Shown in pieces: positions 27,762 through 35,979 of a DNA stretch of 44,723 nucleotides. Position 1 is the first letter of the stretch. Every line of letters begins with the position of its first letter. Where the stretch lies: the NCBI GenBank assembly GCA_012270485.1, contig JAAXIF010000010.1, positions 1 to 44,723 of the forward strand, read 5' to 3'. This DNA comes from Sphingobacteriales bacterium (GTDB lineage: Bacteria > Bacteroidota > Bacteroidia > Chitinophagales > Chitinophagaceae). A program made the translations under genes and the position numbers. The notes under the pieces were generated by a model. It saw only the letters and a program-made list of their open reading frames with translations, did no database searches and had not been told where the DNA came from.

Positions 27762-28685
27762 ATGGCAACAATACTCATCACAGGTGGAACGGGAATGGTT
27801 GGACAACAGCTAACAAGAGTACTCTTGTCAAAAGGGTATGATGTTATTTGGCTGAGTCGTGCATCCGGTAAAAAAGAGATCGATGGTAAAGTCATTCGAA
27901 TTGCTTCATGGAATTTACAGGAACAAACCATTGATGAAACCGCTATTCAGCAAGCAGATCATATCATTCATTTGGCGGGTGCAGGTGTTGCAGATAAAAG
28001 ATGGACTGCCAAACGAAAGCAAGAAATATTGGATAGCAGGACCCAAAGCAGTGCTTTATTAGTGAAAGCATTACAAACAATTCCTAATAAAGTACAATCT
28101 GTTATCAGCGCTTCAGCTATCGGTTGGTATGGACCAGATGAAGACAATACCTTGGGGTCTTCATTCACTGAGGACATGCCTGCTTATCCTGATTATTTGG
28201 GAAGCACTTGTAAAGCCTGGGAAGAAAGTATTACTCCGGTTACAGAGCTTGGTAAACGATTGGTGAAATTGCGTATTGGTATTGTATTAAGCACAACCGG
28301 TGGTGCACTTGCAGAATTTAAAAAACCACTGAAAGGCGGTATGGCTGCGATACTTGGTAGCGGAAAACAAATGATCAGTTGGATCCATGTACATGATCTT
28401 TGCCGCATGTTTTTGTATGCCATCGAAAACCAATCGATGCAGGGAACTTTCAATGCAGTAGCTCCACATCCGGTTTCCAATAAAGAATTGACACTCACAT
28501 TGGCGAAACAAAAAAACGGATCATTCTATATTCCTTTTTATGTACCCGCATTTCTTCTCAAAATGATACTCGGTGAAATGAGTATAGAAGTACTAAAGAG
28601 TGCAACCGTAAGCAGCCGCAAAATAGAAGAACAAGGCTTTAGGTTCGAATACGCTACTATTCAACAAGCTTTAAGAGATCTGTGA
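27762..28685 (+). CDS. TIGR01777 family epimerase/reductase
   Basis: This 307-residue protein is an extended short-chain dehydrogenase-like protein of the TIGR01777 family (E. coli YfcH and plant SulA-like relatives). The N-terminal NAD(P) loop is ITGGTGMVGQQL at about 5-16, with HLAGAGVADKRWTAKRK and SASAIGWYG in the middle. The C-terminal DUF1731 tail runs from about 255 (YVPAFLLKMILGEMS). The substrate is not known for the family. It stands alone between the dcw terminator and a converging ABC pair. Confidence 0.93.
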   Translation: MATILITGGTGMVGQQLTRVLLSKGYDVIWLSRASGKKEIDGKVIRIASWNLQEQTIDETAIQQADHIIHLAGAGVADKRWTAKRKQEILDSRTQSSALLVKALQTIPNKVQSVISASAIGWYGPDEDNTLGSSFTEDMPAYPDYLGSTCKAWEESITPVTELGKRLVKLRIGIVLSTTGGALAEFKKPLKGGMAAILGSGKQMISWIHVHDLCRMFLYAIENQSMQGTFNAVAPHPVSNKELTLTLAKQKNGSFYIPFYVPAFLLKMILGEMSIEVLKSATVSSRKIEEQGFRFEYATIQQALRDL

Positions 28686-28689
28686 TTCG

Positions 28690-28757
28690 TTGATCTTTGA
28701 TTTCTTGATTTGCCTTTATTAAATCAAAAAATCAAAGATCAAAAAATCAAAGATTTT
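28690..28757. repeat. large word hairpin between converging genes
   Basis: Arms 28690-28711 and 28721-28742 are complementary at 21 of 22 positions with a nine-base loop; the word is ATCAAAGATCAA or AAATCAA. A third copy of the word follows (28743-28756). It lies between the stop codons of the TIGR01777 gene and the ABC permease gene. The AT-rich hairpin with T/A runs could stop transcription from both sides. Confidence 0.7.
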
Positions 28758-29580
28758 AAAGGTCTCTTTTCTTATGAACCCTATAACAGATAAACCAGAT
28801 GGCGGCCGTTAAGATAATGGTCATGATGACGTGTTCCGGAACGGCTGCTACGGCTTTTTCATAACCGGCTTTGGCATCTTTACCGAAGTTGCCAATAAAA
28901 GCAGGAGGTGGGACGATACGATCTGATATTTCGAAAGGGAAAAATCTTCCCAGATCATTACCTACTTTATACTTGAACCAGGATACACCTATATTTTCAA
29001 TGATCAGATACTGAAAGAAATAAATACCCAAAGCGATGAAGGCTTTTTTAATCAAGTATCCCAATAAAAAAGCGAGTGTCAATTGAGCAAAGGTTTGTAA
29101 GTAGAATAAGGGAATGTATTCCAACTGCTCTGCCCATCTGTAGAATGTTTTACTATCGGTATAGAATCCATAACCTGCTGCTACAATAGCATAAACAATC
29201 GTGATGATGGTGCTGATGATCAGTACATCACATAATTTACTAGTGATAAAATTCTCCCTGCTCCAACCATCGATGATGTTTTGTCTGTGCGTTCTGTAGT
29301 TGTACTCATTCGTGATCAACATGATCACTAAGATTGCGGGCAGTACAATAAAAAATGAGGAGAAGAATGCTACCGAATGCCAGGTTTCTGGGAAGGCATA
29401 GGGATTGCCCAACAGCATTTTGGCAATGGCTCCCATTTCTTTTCCCGTTGAAATTTCTTCATAAACATTCAGGAACATTAAATTGATACTCGGATAGGTG
29501 AGTGCTACAATCACCAGCATCCACCAAAAGGCTGGATACTTTTTGATCTTTAACCATTCTATTTTTATAAGCGATAACAT
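28756..29580 (-). CDS. ABC-2 type transporter permease
   Basis: This 274-residue inner-membrane protein has about six membrane segments (about 17-36, 70-92, 112-135, 155-180, 185-200 and 245-262). It has an opening LIKIEWLKIKKYPAFWWML typical of ABC-2 export permeases and the motif YRTHRQNIIDGWSRENF in the first cytoplasmic loop. It should work with the ATPase encoded 22 bases upstream, exporting an unknown substrate. Such pairs are found near drug, peptide or lipid export genes, but nothing in this neighbourhood indicates the cargo. Confidence 0.9.
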   Translation of the reverse strand: MLSLIKIEWLKIKKYPAFWWMLVIVALTYPSINLMFLNVYEEISTGKEMGAIAKMLLGNPYAFPETWHSVAFFSSFFIVLPAILVIMLITNEYNYRTHRQNIIDGWSRENFITSKLCDVLIISTIITIVYAIVAAGYGFYTDSKTFYRWAEQLEYIPLFYLQTFAQLTLAFLLGYLIKKAFIALGIYFFQYLIIENIGVSWFKYKVGNDLGRFFPFEISDRIVPPPAFIGNFGKDAKAGYEKAVAAVPEHVIMTIILTAAIWFICYRVHKKRDL

Positions 29581-29602
29581 GATTTCTTGTTTTAAGGATG
29601 AA

Positions 29603-30499
29603 TTAGTCGTTGGTGAGTTCGAAGAATTTTGTTTCCAGACTTTTCTTCTTCAGGAGTAATTGGTTCAAAGTGATACCCTGATTGAAACAATAGCGATTGA
29701 TATCTTCCATATTGGCAGTACCAATCGGGAAGAATAACTGAATGGCTTTTCCTTCTTCTTTTAAGTGAGTATGTCCGGGAATACTTGCCAGCACTTCTTT
29801 GAGCTTCACCGTATCTTGAGCGGATACTTCTACGATATCTTCATTCGCCAACACTTCATCTACAGGTCCGGCCGTCAATAAGTTGCCTTTTTTTAGGATG
29901 GCCACATGCGTACATACTTTTTCAACTTCATCCAATAAATGACTCGCCATGATAATGGTTTTACCATCACGTGCCAGTTGTTTGATCAATTCACGGATTT
30001 CTGCAATACCCACAGGATCCAATCCATTGGTAGGTTCATCAAATACCAATACATCCGGATTACCCAATAAAGCTGCACCTATGGCCAGTCTTTGCTTCAT
30101 ACCCAGACTATAGGTTTTGAATTTGCTCTTTTTTCTCGCAGATAGTTTTACAATCTCCAATACCCGGTCTATATCTGCAGCATCACCTCTGCCACTGATG
30201 GCGTGTGTGATATTTAAGTTATCTACTGCAGAGAGATAATGGTAGAAATTCGGCGTTTCTAACAGAGAGCCAATCAGTTTTCTGGTGGCAGCTGAGCCGG
30301 GTTTTCCAAACCAGTTGTAGGTACCGGATCTGGCTTGTAAGATATCCAGAATAATACTGAGTAGGGTGGTTTTACCACTACCGTTTGGACCTAAAATTCC
30401 GAAAACACATCCTTGCGGAACATCGAAGGATACACTATTCAGGGCTTGAATGGAGCCATAATTTTTAGAGACTCCCTGAATGGAGAGAATGGGTTGCAT
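29603..30499 (-). CDS. ABC transporter ATP-binding protein, export type
   Basis: This 298-residue protein is the motor of the ABC-2 pair. It has the Walker A loop GPNGSGKTTLL (about 38-48), the Q-loop region, the signature YSLGMKQRLAIGAALLG, Walker B DVLVFDEPTNGLDP and the switch histidine in IMASHLLDEVE. The C-terminal 75 residues follow the CcmA/NatA-type extension. Gene order (ATPase first, permease 22 bases later) suggests one operon. The 208-base gap to the divergent GHKL gene should hold its promoter; a weak TATCTTCG is the only candidate I saw. Confidence 0.94.
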   Translation of the reverse strand: MQPILSIQGVSKNYGSIQALNSVSFDVPQGCVFGILGPNGSGKTTLLSIILDILQARSGTYNWFGKPGSAATRKLIGSLLETPNFYHYLSAVDNLNITHAISGRGDAADIDRVLEIVKLSARKKSKFKTYSLGMKQRLAIGAALLGNPDVLVFDEPTNGLDPVGIAEIRELIKQLARDGKTIIMASHLLDEVEKVCTHVAILKKGNLLTAGPVDEVLANEDIVEVSAQDTVKLKEVLASIPGHTHLKEEGKAIQLFFPIGTANMEDINRYCFNQGITLNQLLLKKKSLETKFFELTND

Positions 30500-30707
30500 A
30501 AGCGGTTGTTAACGATGAAAAATGATAAACCAAGGGTTGAAGCATATCGAAGATAACTAGAATGTTGACTTTTTACTAGAATTGGGATGATCTGTTTTTT
30601 ACATGTATCAACGGTCAGTGTCCGGTTTAAAGGCACTACATCTGGGATTTTAATGTGCTGAGATTCGAAATAATAATAAATTACAGCAACAAATTACATA
30701 GACCTGC

Positions 30708-31163
30708 ATGCACCCGCACAACGGCAATGTTTTGGTACGATCCGATATCTGTTACCTGATAGAAGAAACGACTATCAAGTATCAATCAACCATTGAAGAT
30801 AAAAAGATCATTCTTTCATTATCTTGTCCACTCCATACCCATTGGATTGTTACATCTGAAATCGTATTGCGTGAGGTCATTGAAATTCTTTTAAAAAATA
30901 TGTTGGAGCTGAGTGATGATGAGGGAGTAATTGAAATATCCATTACTCCCGGAGATCTGTTTCTGACACTAGATTTTTTAAATCGCTCAAAATCAACAGA
31001 AGCTGGCAAGCTGCATGCTTTTTTTACAGATTCGGCAAATATGTATCATACTTTTTTGTACAAGGCATTGGAACTGACCATGCAAGAATTGGGGGGCGAG
31101 ATTATTTATGGTACTTCAGAAGAAGCCGGTACTTTTTTCCGTTTGAAAATAAAAGAGAGTTAG
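30708..31163 (+). CDS. stand-alone degenerate GHKL (histidine-kinase ATPase-like) domain
   Basis: This 151-residue protein looks like the ATPase part of a histidine kinase with nothing in front of it. The segment around 50-75 (VLREVIEILLKNMLEL) resembles the N box, keeping one of its asparagines. The last part (YKALELTMQELGGEIIYGTSEEAGTFFRLKIKES) matches the usual end of the fold. The G1 motif (DxGxG) is replaced by an unrelated stretch (LNRSKSTEAG), and the GLGL box is lost. It is therefore unlikely to hydrolyse ATP. It could bind a kinase or a dimerization-helix protein such as those at 2192-3613 and 6452-7084, but no direct link is seen. Confidence 0.6.
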   Translation: MHPHNGNVLVRSDICYLIEETTIKYQSTIEDKKIILSLSCPLHTHWIVTSEIVLREVIEILLKNMLELSDDEGVIEISITPGDLFLTLDFLNRSKSTEAGKLHAFFTDSANMYHTFLYKALELTMQELGGEIIYGTSEEAGTFFRLKIKES

Positions 31164-31187
31164 TGCCTATACTAACTCTCTTTTATT
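31148..31187. terminator. bidirectional terminator between the GHKL and fadN-like genes
   Basis: A 17-base perfect inverted repeat (31148-31164 and 31171-31187) with a six-base loop has A-rich and T-rich flanks on both sides. The left arm includes the last codons and stop of the GHKL gene, and the converging fadN-like gene ends at 31216. It can serve both strands. Confidence 0.88.
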
Positions 31188-31215
31188 CATTATGCGATAT
31201 GTATTTATATCAGTA

Positions 31216-33591
31216 TTAATTCCTCACCGGTCTACCACTTTTCAATACACTTTGAATACGCTCTAATGTTTTTCTTTCGCCACAAAGACTCAAGAATGCT
31301 TCTCTTTCCAGATCCAATAAATATTGTTCAGTAACGTTGGTAGGTTCACTGAGATCACCACCGCACATTACGTACGCTAATTTCTTGGCCACTACCACAT
31401 CATGATCCGTGGCATAACCACCACGCCACATACCATTAATACCTGCATACAAAGCACCCAAGGCTGAACGACCTAATACTTTGATATCATTGCGTTGAAT
31501 AGGAGTGGTATAACCGCTGTCATACAATTCAATTACTGATTTTTTGGCTTCAGCAATGCGTCTGCCTGTATTCATCACAATTTCATCCGCTCCTTTTCTT
31601 AGGATACCCATTTCCAATGCTTCCTGTGCTGAAGTGGCTACTTTCGCAGTGGCGATGGATAAGAATCTGTTTTTTAATGTAATAGTTTCCGGCTCATCTT
31701 CATGCATTTCATCGGCGGCGCGCAGCACAAATTCTTTGGTACCACCACCACCGGGAATCAATCCGACACCCAGCTCCACCAATCCGATATAGGTTTCTGC
31801 AGCAGCGCAGATTTTGTCTGCATGCAAATTCATTTCACATCCGCCACCCAATGTCAATCCATGTGGTGCGATGGCTACAGGAACAGAAGAATAGCGAACA
31901 CGCATCATCGTATTTTGGAACATGCGTATGGCCATATCCAGTTCATCATATTCCTGTTCAATCGCCAACATGAAGATCATTCCCACATTGGCACCGGCAC
32001 TAAAATTCGGACCCTCATTGCCAATCACCAGACCTTTGAATTTTTCTTCCGCGATAGCAATGGATTTATTCAATCCTTCTAACACTTCACCACCAATACT
32101 ATTCATTTTGGTACTCCATTCCAGTCCCGCAACACCTTCTCCCAGATCATATAATCGACAAGCACTGTTTTTCCAAACGGTTTTGTCTTTATGATGACTC
32201 ATCACCAGGAAGGATTCTCCACCCGGAATAGCTTTATAGGATTTTGAAGTTTGATCGTAGAACATTCTACGACCGTTCTCTACTTTATAAAAACTAGTGG
32301 CGCCGGTAGCCAGCATTTCATCGATCCATGGTGCAACTGCCTGTCCGGCAGATTTCATAGCAGTTACTGTTTCTTTTACACCCACTGTATCCCAGGATTC
32401 AAAAGCACCGATTTCCCAGCCAAAACCTGCCATCATCGCATCATCTACACGATAGATCTCATCACTGATCTCTGGAATACGAAATGAGATATATGAAAAC
32501 AGTGAAAAATGGAAAGCGCGATAAAATTCACCCGCCTTGTCTCCGGCAGCAGACAACATTTTAATTCTTTGCTTCAGGTCTTCCACCGGCTTGGCTGCTT
32601 CTATACTTTGGAACTTAGGTTTATTACGCGGACCATATTCCATGGTCTTCAGGTTCAAGGTTTGAATTTCTTTTCCTTCTGCTGATTTGATTTTTTTGAA
32701 GAAACCTTGTCCGGTTTTATCCCCCAACCAATTATTGGTTACCAATGTTTCCAGCCAAGCAGGAATATTGAAAATAGCGTTGGCCTCGTCTGTCGGACAA
32801 TTATCTGCCACCCCTTTTGCCACTTTTACCAATGTATCGATACCAACTACATCAGCTGTTCTGAAAGTAGCTGATTTAGGTCTGCCGATGATGGGTCCGG
32901 TGAGTACATCAATCTCATCAATACCCAGACCTAACTTGTCCATGATATGAAAGATGCTCATGATGCTGAATACGCCAATTCTGTTTGCTATAAATGCGGG
33001 AGTGTCTTTACAGAGAACCGTTGTTTTTCCGAGATACAGATCACCATAATGCATTAAGAAGTCAACGATCTCCGGATCGGTATATGGTGTTGGAATGATT
33101 TCGAGTAAACGGAGGTAGCGGGGCGGATTAAAAAAGTGTGAGCCACAGAAATGTTTTTTGAAGTCTTCACTTCTACCTTCCGCCATCATATGAATGGGGA
33201 TACCCGATGTGTTGGACGTAACCAAAGTGCCGGGTTTTCTGAATTGTTCAACGCGTGTATAAATCTGTTGTTTGATATCCAAACGCTCAACCACCACTTC
33301 AATGATCCAGTCGCAGTTAGCAATATCTTTCATATTGTCATCAAAGTTGCCGGTGGTAATTCTTTTCGTAACAGATTTGCTGTATACCGGAGATGGATTG
33401 CTTTTGATAGCAGCTTGTAACGCATCATTCACCAGTTTATTTCGCTCTGCGGGTTTGCTGCTTTCTTCTGCGCCTTTGGCTACCATGTCTAATAACAATA
33501 CCTGAACACCCATACCTGCAAAGTGACAGGCAATACGAGAACCCATTACACCACTACCCAATACTGCAACTTTTTTGATAGAACGTTTCAT
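31216..33591 (-). CDS. fadN: 3-hydroxyacyl-CoA dehydrogenase/enoyl-CoA hydratase (FadN-like)
   Basis: This bifunctional beta-oxidation enzyme hydrates enoyl-CoA and oxidises 3-hydroxyacyl-CoA with NAD. From the ATG at 33591 it has 791 residues, close to Bacillus FadN. Domains in order are an NAD-binding domain (VAVLGSGVMGSRIA at about 7-20), the dehydrogenase C-terminal domain (FIANRIGVF and later), and a hydratase domain (about 470-700). The last has GPNFSAGANVGM, the catalytic glutamates in LGGGCE and GLVELGVGLIPGGGG. The reversed order relative to E. coli FadB marks the FadN type. An upstream in-frame start at 33633 is possible but adds 14 residues unlike the family. No thiolase or acyl-CoA dehydrogenase gene is next to it. 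A leader of up to 180 bases (33592-33769) shows nothing definite. Confidence 0.94.
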   Translation of the reverse strand: MKRSIKKVAVLGSGVMGSRIACHFAGMGVQVLLLDMVAKGAEESSKPAERNKLVNDALQAAIKSNPSPVYSKSVTKRITTGNFDDNMKDIANCDWIIEVVVERLDIKQQIYTRVEQFRKPGTLVTSNTSGIPIHMMAEGRSEDFKKHFCGSHFFNPPRYLRLLEIIPTPYTDPEIVDFLMHYGDLYLGKTTVLCKDTPAFIANRIGVFSIMSIFHIMDKLGLGIDEIDVLTGPIIGRPKSATFRTADVVGIDTLVKVAKGVADNCPTDEANAIFNIPAWLETLVTNNWLGDKTGQGFFKKIKSAEGKEIQTLNLKTMEYGPRNKPKFQSIEAAKPVEDLKQRIKMLSAAGDKAGEFYRAFHFSLFSYISFRIPEISDEIYRVDDAMMAGFGWEIGAFESWDTVGVKETVTAMKSAGQAVAPWIDEMLATGATSFYKVENGRRMFYDQTSKSYKAIPGGESFLVMSHHKDKTVWKNSACRLYDLGEGVAGLEWSTKMNSIGGEVLEGLNKSIAIAEEKFKGLVIGNEGPNFSAGANVGMIFMLAIEQEYDELDMAIRMFQNTMMRVRYSSVPVAIAPHGLTLGGGCEMNLHADKICAAAETYIGLVELGVGLIPGGGGTKEFVLRAADEMHEDEPETITLKNRFLSIATAKVATSAQEALEMGILRKGADEIVMNTGRRIAEAKKSVIELYDSGYTTPIQRNDIKVLGRSALGALYAGINGMWRGGYATDHDVVVAKKLAYVMCGGDLSEPTNVTEQYLLDLEREAFLSLCGERKTLERIQSVLKSGRPVRN

Positions 33592-33769
33592 GCGTTTACA
33601 TTTATTGATTTTGATCACCTGAAATACACCCATTATAACCAGGTTTTTTTAAACCCATGGAATGTTGGATTTCATGTGCAACAGCTTTACCGTAAAATTA
33701 GTTAGTTATGCAACTATTTGTATCGAAGGTAAGGGAATTTATTTTTTAAAAGATAGGTAAGTAAAGGGC

Positions 33770-33811
33770 AAAAAAAATCCAACTTCATTACCCTGAACGA
33801 ATGAAGTTGGA
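33770..33811 (-). terminator. intrinsic terminator, minus strand, of the 26-residue gene
   Basis: A 12-base perfect stem (33778-33789 and 33800-33811) with a ten-base loop is followed on the minus strand by eight T (33777-33770). This is one of the best terminators in the window. The only minus-strand reading frame it can serve is the small gene at 33846-33926, 34 bases upstream. Confidence 0.92.
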
Positions 33812-33845
33812 CGATGGCTCTTCAGTAGGATGATGTTGGAAACAG

Positions 33846-33926
33846 TTACTCTTCCGAAGGAGCCGCACCTTTGTATGCCATATAGAGGCATCCCAGGTAA
33901 ACGATTAACAGGACGTACACTAACAT
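33846..33926 (-). CDS. 26-residue single-span membrane peptide (new call)
   Basis: This is an ATG-to-TAA frame of 27 codons encoding MLVYVLLIVYLGCLYMAYKG followed by AAPSEE. Residues 2-16 are a hydrophobic helix; the tail is charged. It is too short for most gene finders. Three things support it: a strong terminator 34 bases after the stop on the same strand, with no other gene between; a sensible membrane-peptide composition; and isolation in a 600-base gap otherwise without genes. I found no convincing promoter upstream (33927-34050). It could be a small subunit of a membrane complex, like the CydX or KdpF class, but no partner gene is nearby and I do not recognise the family. Confidence 0.62.
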   Translation of the reverse strand: MLVYVLLIVYLGCLYMAYKGAAPSEE

Positions 33927-34183
33927 AATCGGGGGGATTTTGTTTGTTTACAATTTATGATGAAAAAAGATAAAATGAACTTGTTTTAACAGTGCTTTTA
34001 TACACTTTGTGTGGATAGTGACAAAGAAATGACTGATTCAGAGAGTCTTATGCCAATGTTAATCTTTGCAAATATTATTCGGTTGTATCATTGTGGCCTT
34101 TATCCATATTTGTAAACAGTGGAATGCAGGTTTTGTTTCAAAATCTGGTTGCTTTTTTTCAATTGCCACTCAACAAGAAAGCA

Positions 34184-34213
34184 TTGGATTTGGATGGCTT
34201 TCAGTTATTTTTG
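34184..34213 (+). promoter_or_regulatory. candidate promoter of gatC
   Basis: TTG (34184-34186), 19 bases, then TATTTTTG (34206-34213), a full TAnnTTTG match. The box ends five bases before the gatC ATG, so transcription would begin at or near the start codon. The rest of the gap from 33927 shows nothing else definite. Confidence 0.6.
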
Positions 34214-34218
34214 TTTAC

Positions 34219-34509
34219 ATGGAAGTAACAGCCGCACTTACAGATCATTTGGCTCATTTATCAAGACTTCATTTTAGTGAGGAGGAAAAAGCAGAGATTC
34301 AAAAGGATCTTGAAAAAATGGTCGCTTTTGTAGAAACACTCTCTCAAGTTGATACGGTAGGAATTGAGCCTTTGATGCATATCGGGCAGTCTACCAATGT
34401 TTTGAGAGCAGATGAAATACAAGGTTCCATCAGTCAAGAGCAGGCATTACGGAACGCTTCCGGTACCGGCACTTCTTTTTTTCAAGTTCCCAAAGTGATT
34501 CGTAAATAG
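34219..34509 (+). CDS. gatC: aspartyl/glutamyl-tRNA amidotransferase subunit C
   Basis: GatC stabilises the GatCAB complex that amidates mischarged Glu-tRNA(Gln) and Asp-tRNA(Asn). From the ATG at 34219 the protein has 96 residues, the usual size. It shows LTDHLAHLSRLHFSEEE, a helical hairpin, VDTVGIEPLMH and the end FFQVPKVIRK. In-frame starts from 34066 upstream would add 51 residues with no family match and would cross the promoter. gatA and gatB are not nearby; a scattered gat arrangement is common. Confidence 0.95.
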   Translation: MEVTAALTDHLAHLSRLHFSEEEKAEIQKDLEKMVAFVETLSQVDTVGIEPLMHIGQSTNVLRADEIQGSISQEQALRNASGTGTSFFQVPKVIRK

Positions 34510-34538
34510 GTTATCAGAGATTTACTTAAATTGTCATC

Positions 34539-35249
34539 ATGTCAAATCAGGCGATCATCCGATTAGAAAATATCCAGAAAAGTTATTTCATGGGTAGTCA
34601 AGCCATTCCTGTATTAAAAGGAATCACACTGGATATTCGTAAGAATGAATATGTAGCGCTGATGGGTCCATCCGGAAGTGGTAAAAGTACTTTGATGAAT
34701 ATCCTCGGTTGTTTGGATTCACCTACCGGAGGTAAATATATTCTGAATGATAAAGACGTCAGTAAAATGGCGGATGATGATTTAGCAGAGGTGCGTAATT
34801 CCGAAATCGGATTCGTATTCCAACAATTTAATCTTTTACCCCGTTTATCAGCTGCCGAAAATGTAGCCTTACCACTGATCTATGCCGGTGTAGGAAAGAA
34901 AGAGCGGATGGAAAGAGCATTGGAAGCATTGAATAAAGTGGGTTTGGCGGAGAGAAGTCATCATAAATCCAATGAGCTGAGTGGCGGACAAATTCAAAGG
35001 GTTGCGATTGCCCGTGCACTGGTGAATAATCCTTCCATTCTATTGGCGGATGAGCCCACCGGAAACCTGGATTCCAAAACTTCTGTGGAAGTGATGGAAC
35101 TATTTGCGAAAATCCATCAATCGGGTAATACCGTGGTATTGGTAACGCATGAAGAAGATATTGCTGCATATGCCCATCGGGTGGTGCGTTTACGTGATGG
35201 ATTGGTAGAAACCGATAAAGTAAGGAGTGTTGCCATGGCGCATCTTTAA
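34539..35249 (+). CDS. ABC transporter ATP-binding protein, MacB/LolD type
   Basis: This 236-residue ATPase has Walker [16 protein letters not shown] (about 43-57), [19 protein letters not shown], the signature [15 protein letters not shown], Walker [14 protein letters not shown] and a switch histidine in [10 protein letters not shown]. This set is typical of the MacB/LolD/SalX group, which work with FtsX-type permeases. No permease gene is next to it, so its partner is encoded elsewhere. It follows gatC by 29 bases and may share its transcript. A terminator follows. Confidence 0.93.
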   Translation: MSNQAIIRLENIQKSYFMGSQAIPVLKGITLDIRKNEYVALMGPSGSGKSTLMNILGCLDSPTGGKYILNDKDVSKMADDDLAEVRNSEIGFVFQQFNLLPRLSAAENVALPLIYAGVGKKERMERALEALNKVGLAERSHHKSNELSGGQIQRVAIARALVNNPSILLADEPTGNLDSKTSVEVMELFAKIHQSGNTVVLVTHEEDIAAYAHRVVRLRDGLVETDKVRSVAMAHL

Positions 35250-35277
35250 GATAGTCACGACAGGTGTACATTTTGTG

Positions 35278-35302
35278 GAGAGCTTACCAAGGCTCTCTTT
35301 TT
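35278..35302 (+). terminator. terminator of the gatC-ATPase unit
   Basis: gagagc (35278-35283) pairs with gctctc (35292-35297) around an eight-base loop, followed by TTTTT (35298-35302). The T run also supplies the -33 element of the next promoter. Confidence 0.72.
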
Positions 35303-35330
35303 GTAACTGAACCATTCAAATCTAATTTTG
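35300..35330 (+). promoter_or_regulatory. promoter of the corrinoid adenosyltransferase gene
   Basis: TTTG (35300-35303), 19 bases, TAATTTTG (35323-35330) is a full match to the Bacteroidetes consensus. Predicted transcription start is near 35336, leaving about 19 bases to the ATG at 35355. Confidence 0.72.
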
Positions 35331-35354
35331 TTTTCAAACACACAACTTATCGCA

Positions 35355-35915
35355 ATGGCCCTTAAGATATATACGAAAACAGGTGATCTGGGTAAAACAT
35401 CCCTCATAGGAGGAACCAAAGTACCCAAAAGCCATATCAGAATTGAAACCTACGGAACAGTGGATGAGCTCAATTCTCATATTGGATTGGTTGGTGATTA
35501 TTTTGATGAACCTCATACCCGTTCTGTACTGAAAGAAATCCAAGACCGTTTATTTACCATCGGTTCTTCACTGGCATGTGATCCTGAAAAAGAACCCTTG
35601 ATGAAAATTCCTGATCTCAAGGAATCTGATATCACGGTGCTGGAAAAAGAGATCGATAAAATGAACGATGCTTTACCGCCCATGAAGTTTTTTATTCTTC
35701 CCGGCGGGCATATAGCCGTTTCATCTACCCATATTGCACGATGTGTGTGCAGAAGAGCAGAACGTTGTTGTGTGAATATGCAGGAGCATGAATTATTTGT
35801 AGATCCCTTAGTCATCAAATACCTCAACCGCCTAAGCGATTATCTCTTCGTCCTTAGCCGCTTCATTGGGCAACAATTGGGGGTGGCGGAGATAGCGTGG
35901 AAACCGCGAGTGTAG
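35355..35915 (+). CDS. cob(I)alamin adenosyltransferase, PduO type
   Basis: This enzyme transfers the adenosyl group of ATP to reduced corrinoid, making adenosylcobalamin. From the ATG at 35355 it has 186 residues, the normal size. It shows the N-terminal MALKIYTKTGDLGKTSL and GTKVPKSHIRIETYGTVDELNS, and the C-terminal RCVCRRAERCC with conserved arginines and glutamate. An in-frame TTG at 35328 falls in the promoter -7 box and is rejected. No other cobalamin gene is near. The stop lies at the edge of a word array. Confidence 0.95.
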   Translation: MALKIYTKTGDLGKTSLIGGTKVPKSHIRIETYGTVDELNSHIGLVGDYFDEPHTRSVLKEIQDRLFTIGSSLACDPEKEPLMKIPDLKESDITVLEKEIDKMNDALPPMKFFILPGGHIAVSSTHIARCVCRRAERCCVNMQEHELFVDPLVIKYLNRLSDYLFVLSRFIGQQLGVAEIAWKPRV

Positions 35916-35918
35916 GGG

Positions 35919-35977
35919 AGAAGTGAAACGTGAAAGGTGAAAAGTGAAAGGTCTTCAGATTTTCACCTTTGACTTTT
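35919..35977. repeat. word hairpin between converging genes
   Basis: The word GTGAAAG occurs four times with variations (35922-35951). Arms 35940-35952 and 35965-35977 are complementary at 12 of 13 positions with a 12-base loop. It fills the space between the adenosyltransferase stop and the converging LolD-type gene. Confidence 0.65.
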
Positions 35978-35979
35978 TA

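Noticed and set aside
30439..30636. Minus-strand frame upstream of the ABC ATPase
   Set aside because: It overlaps the ATPase start in another frame and shows no domain.
34066..34218. 51-residue N-terminal extension of gatC
   Set aside because: It has no GatC match and crosses a consensus promoter; GatC is normally about 95 residues.
35328..35354. TTG start of the adenosyltransferase
   Set aside because: The TTG is within the -7 box of the promoter; the ATG at 35355 matches the family start.
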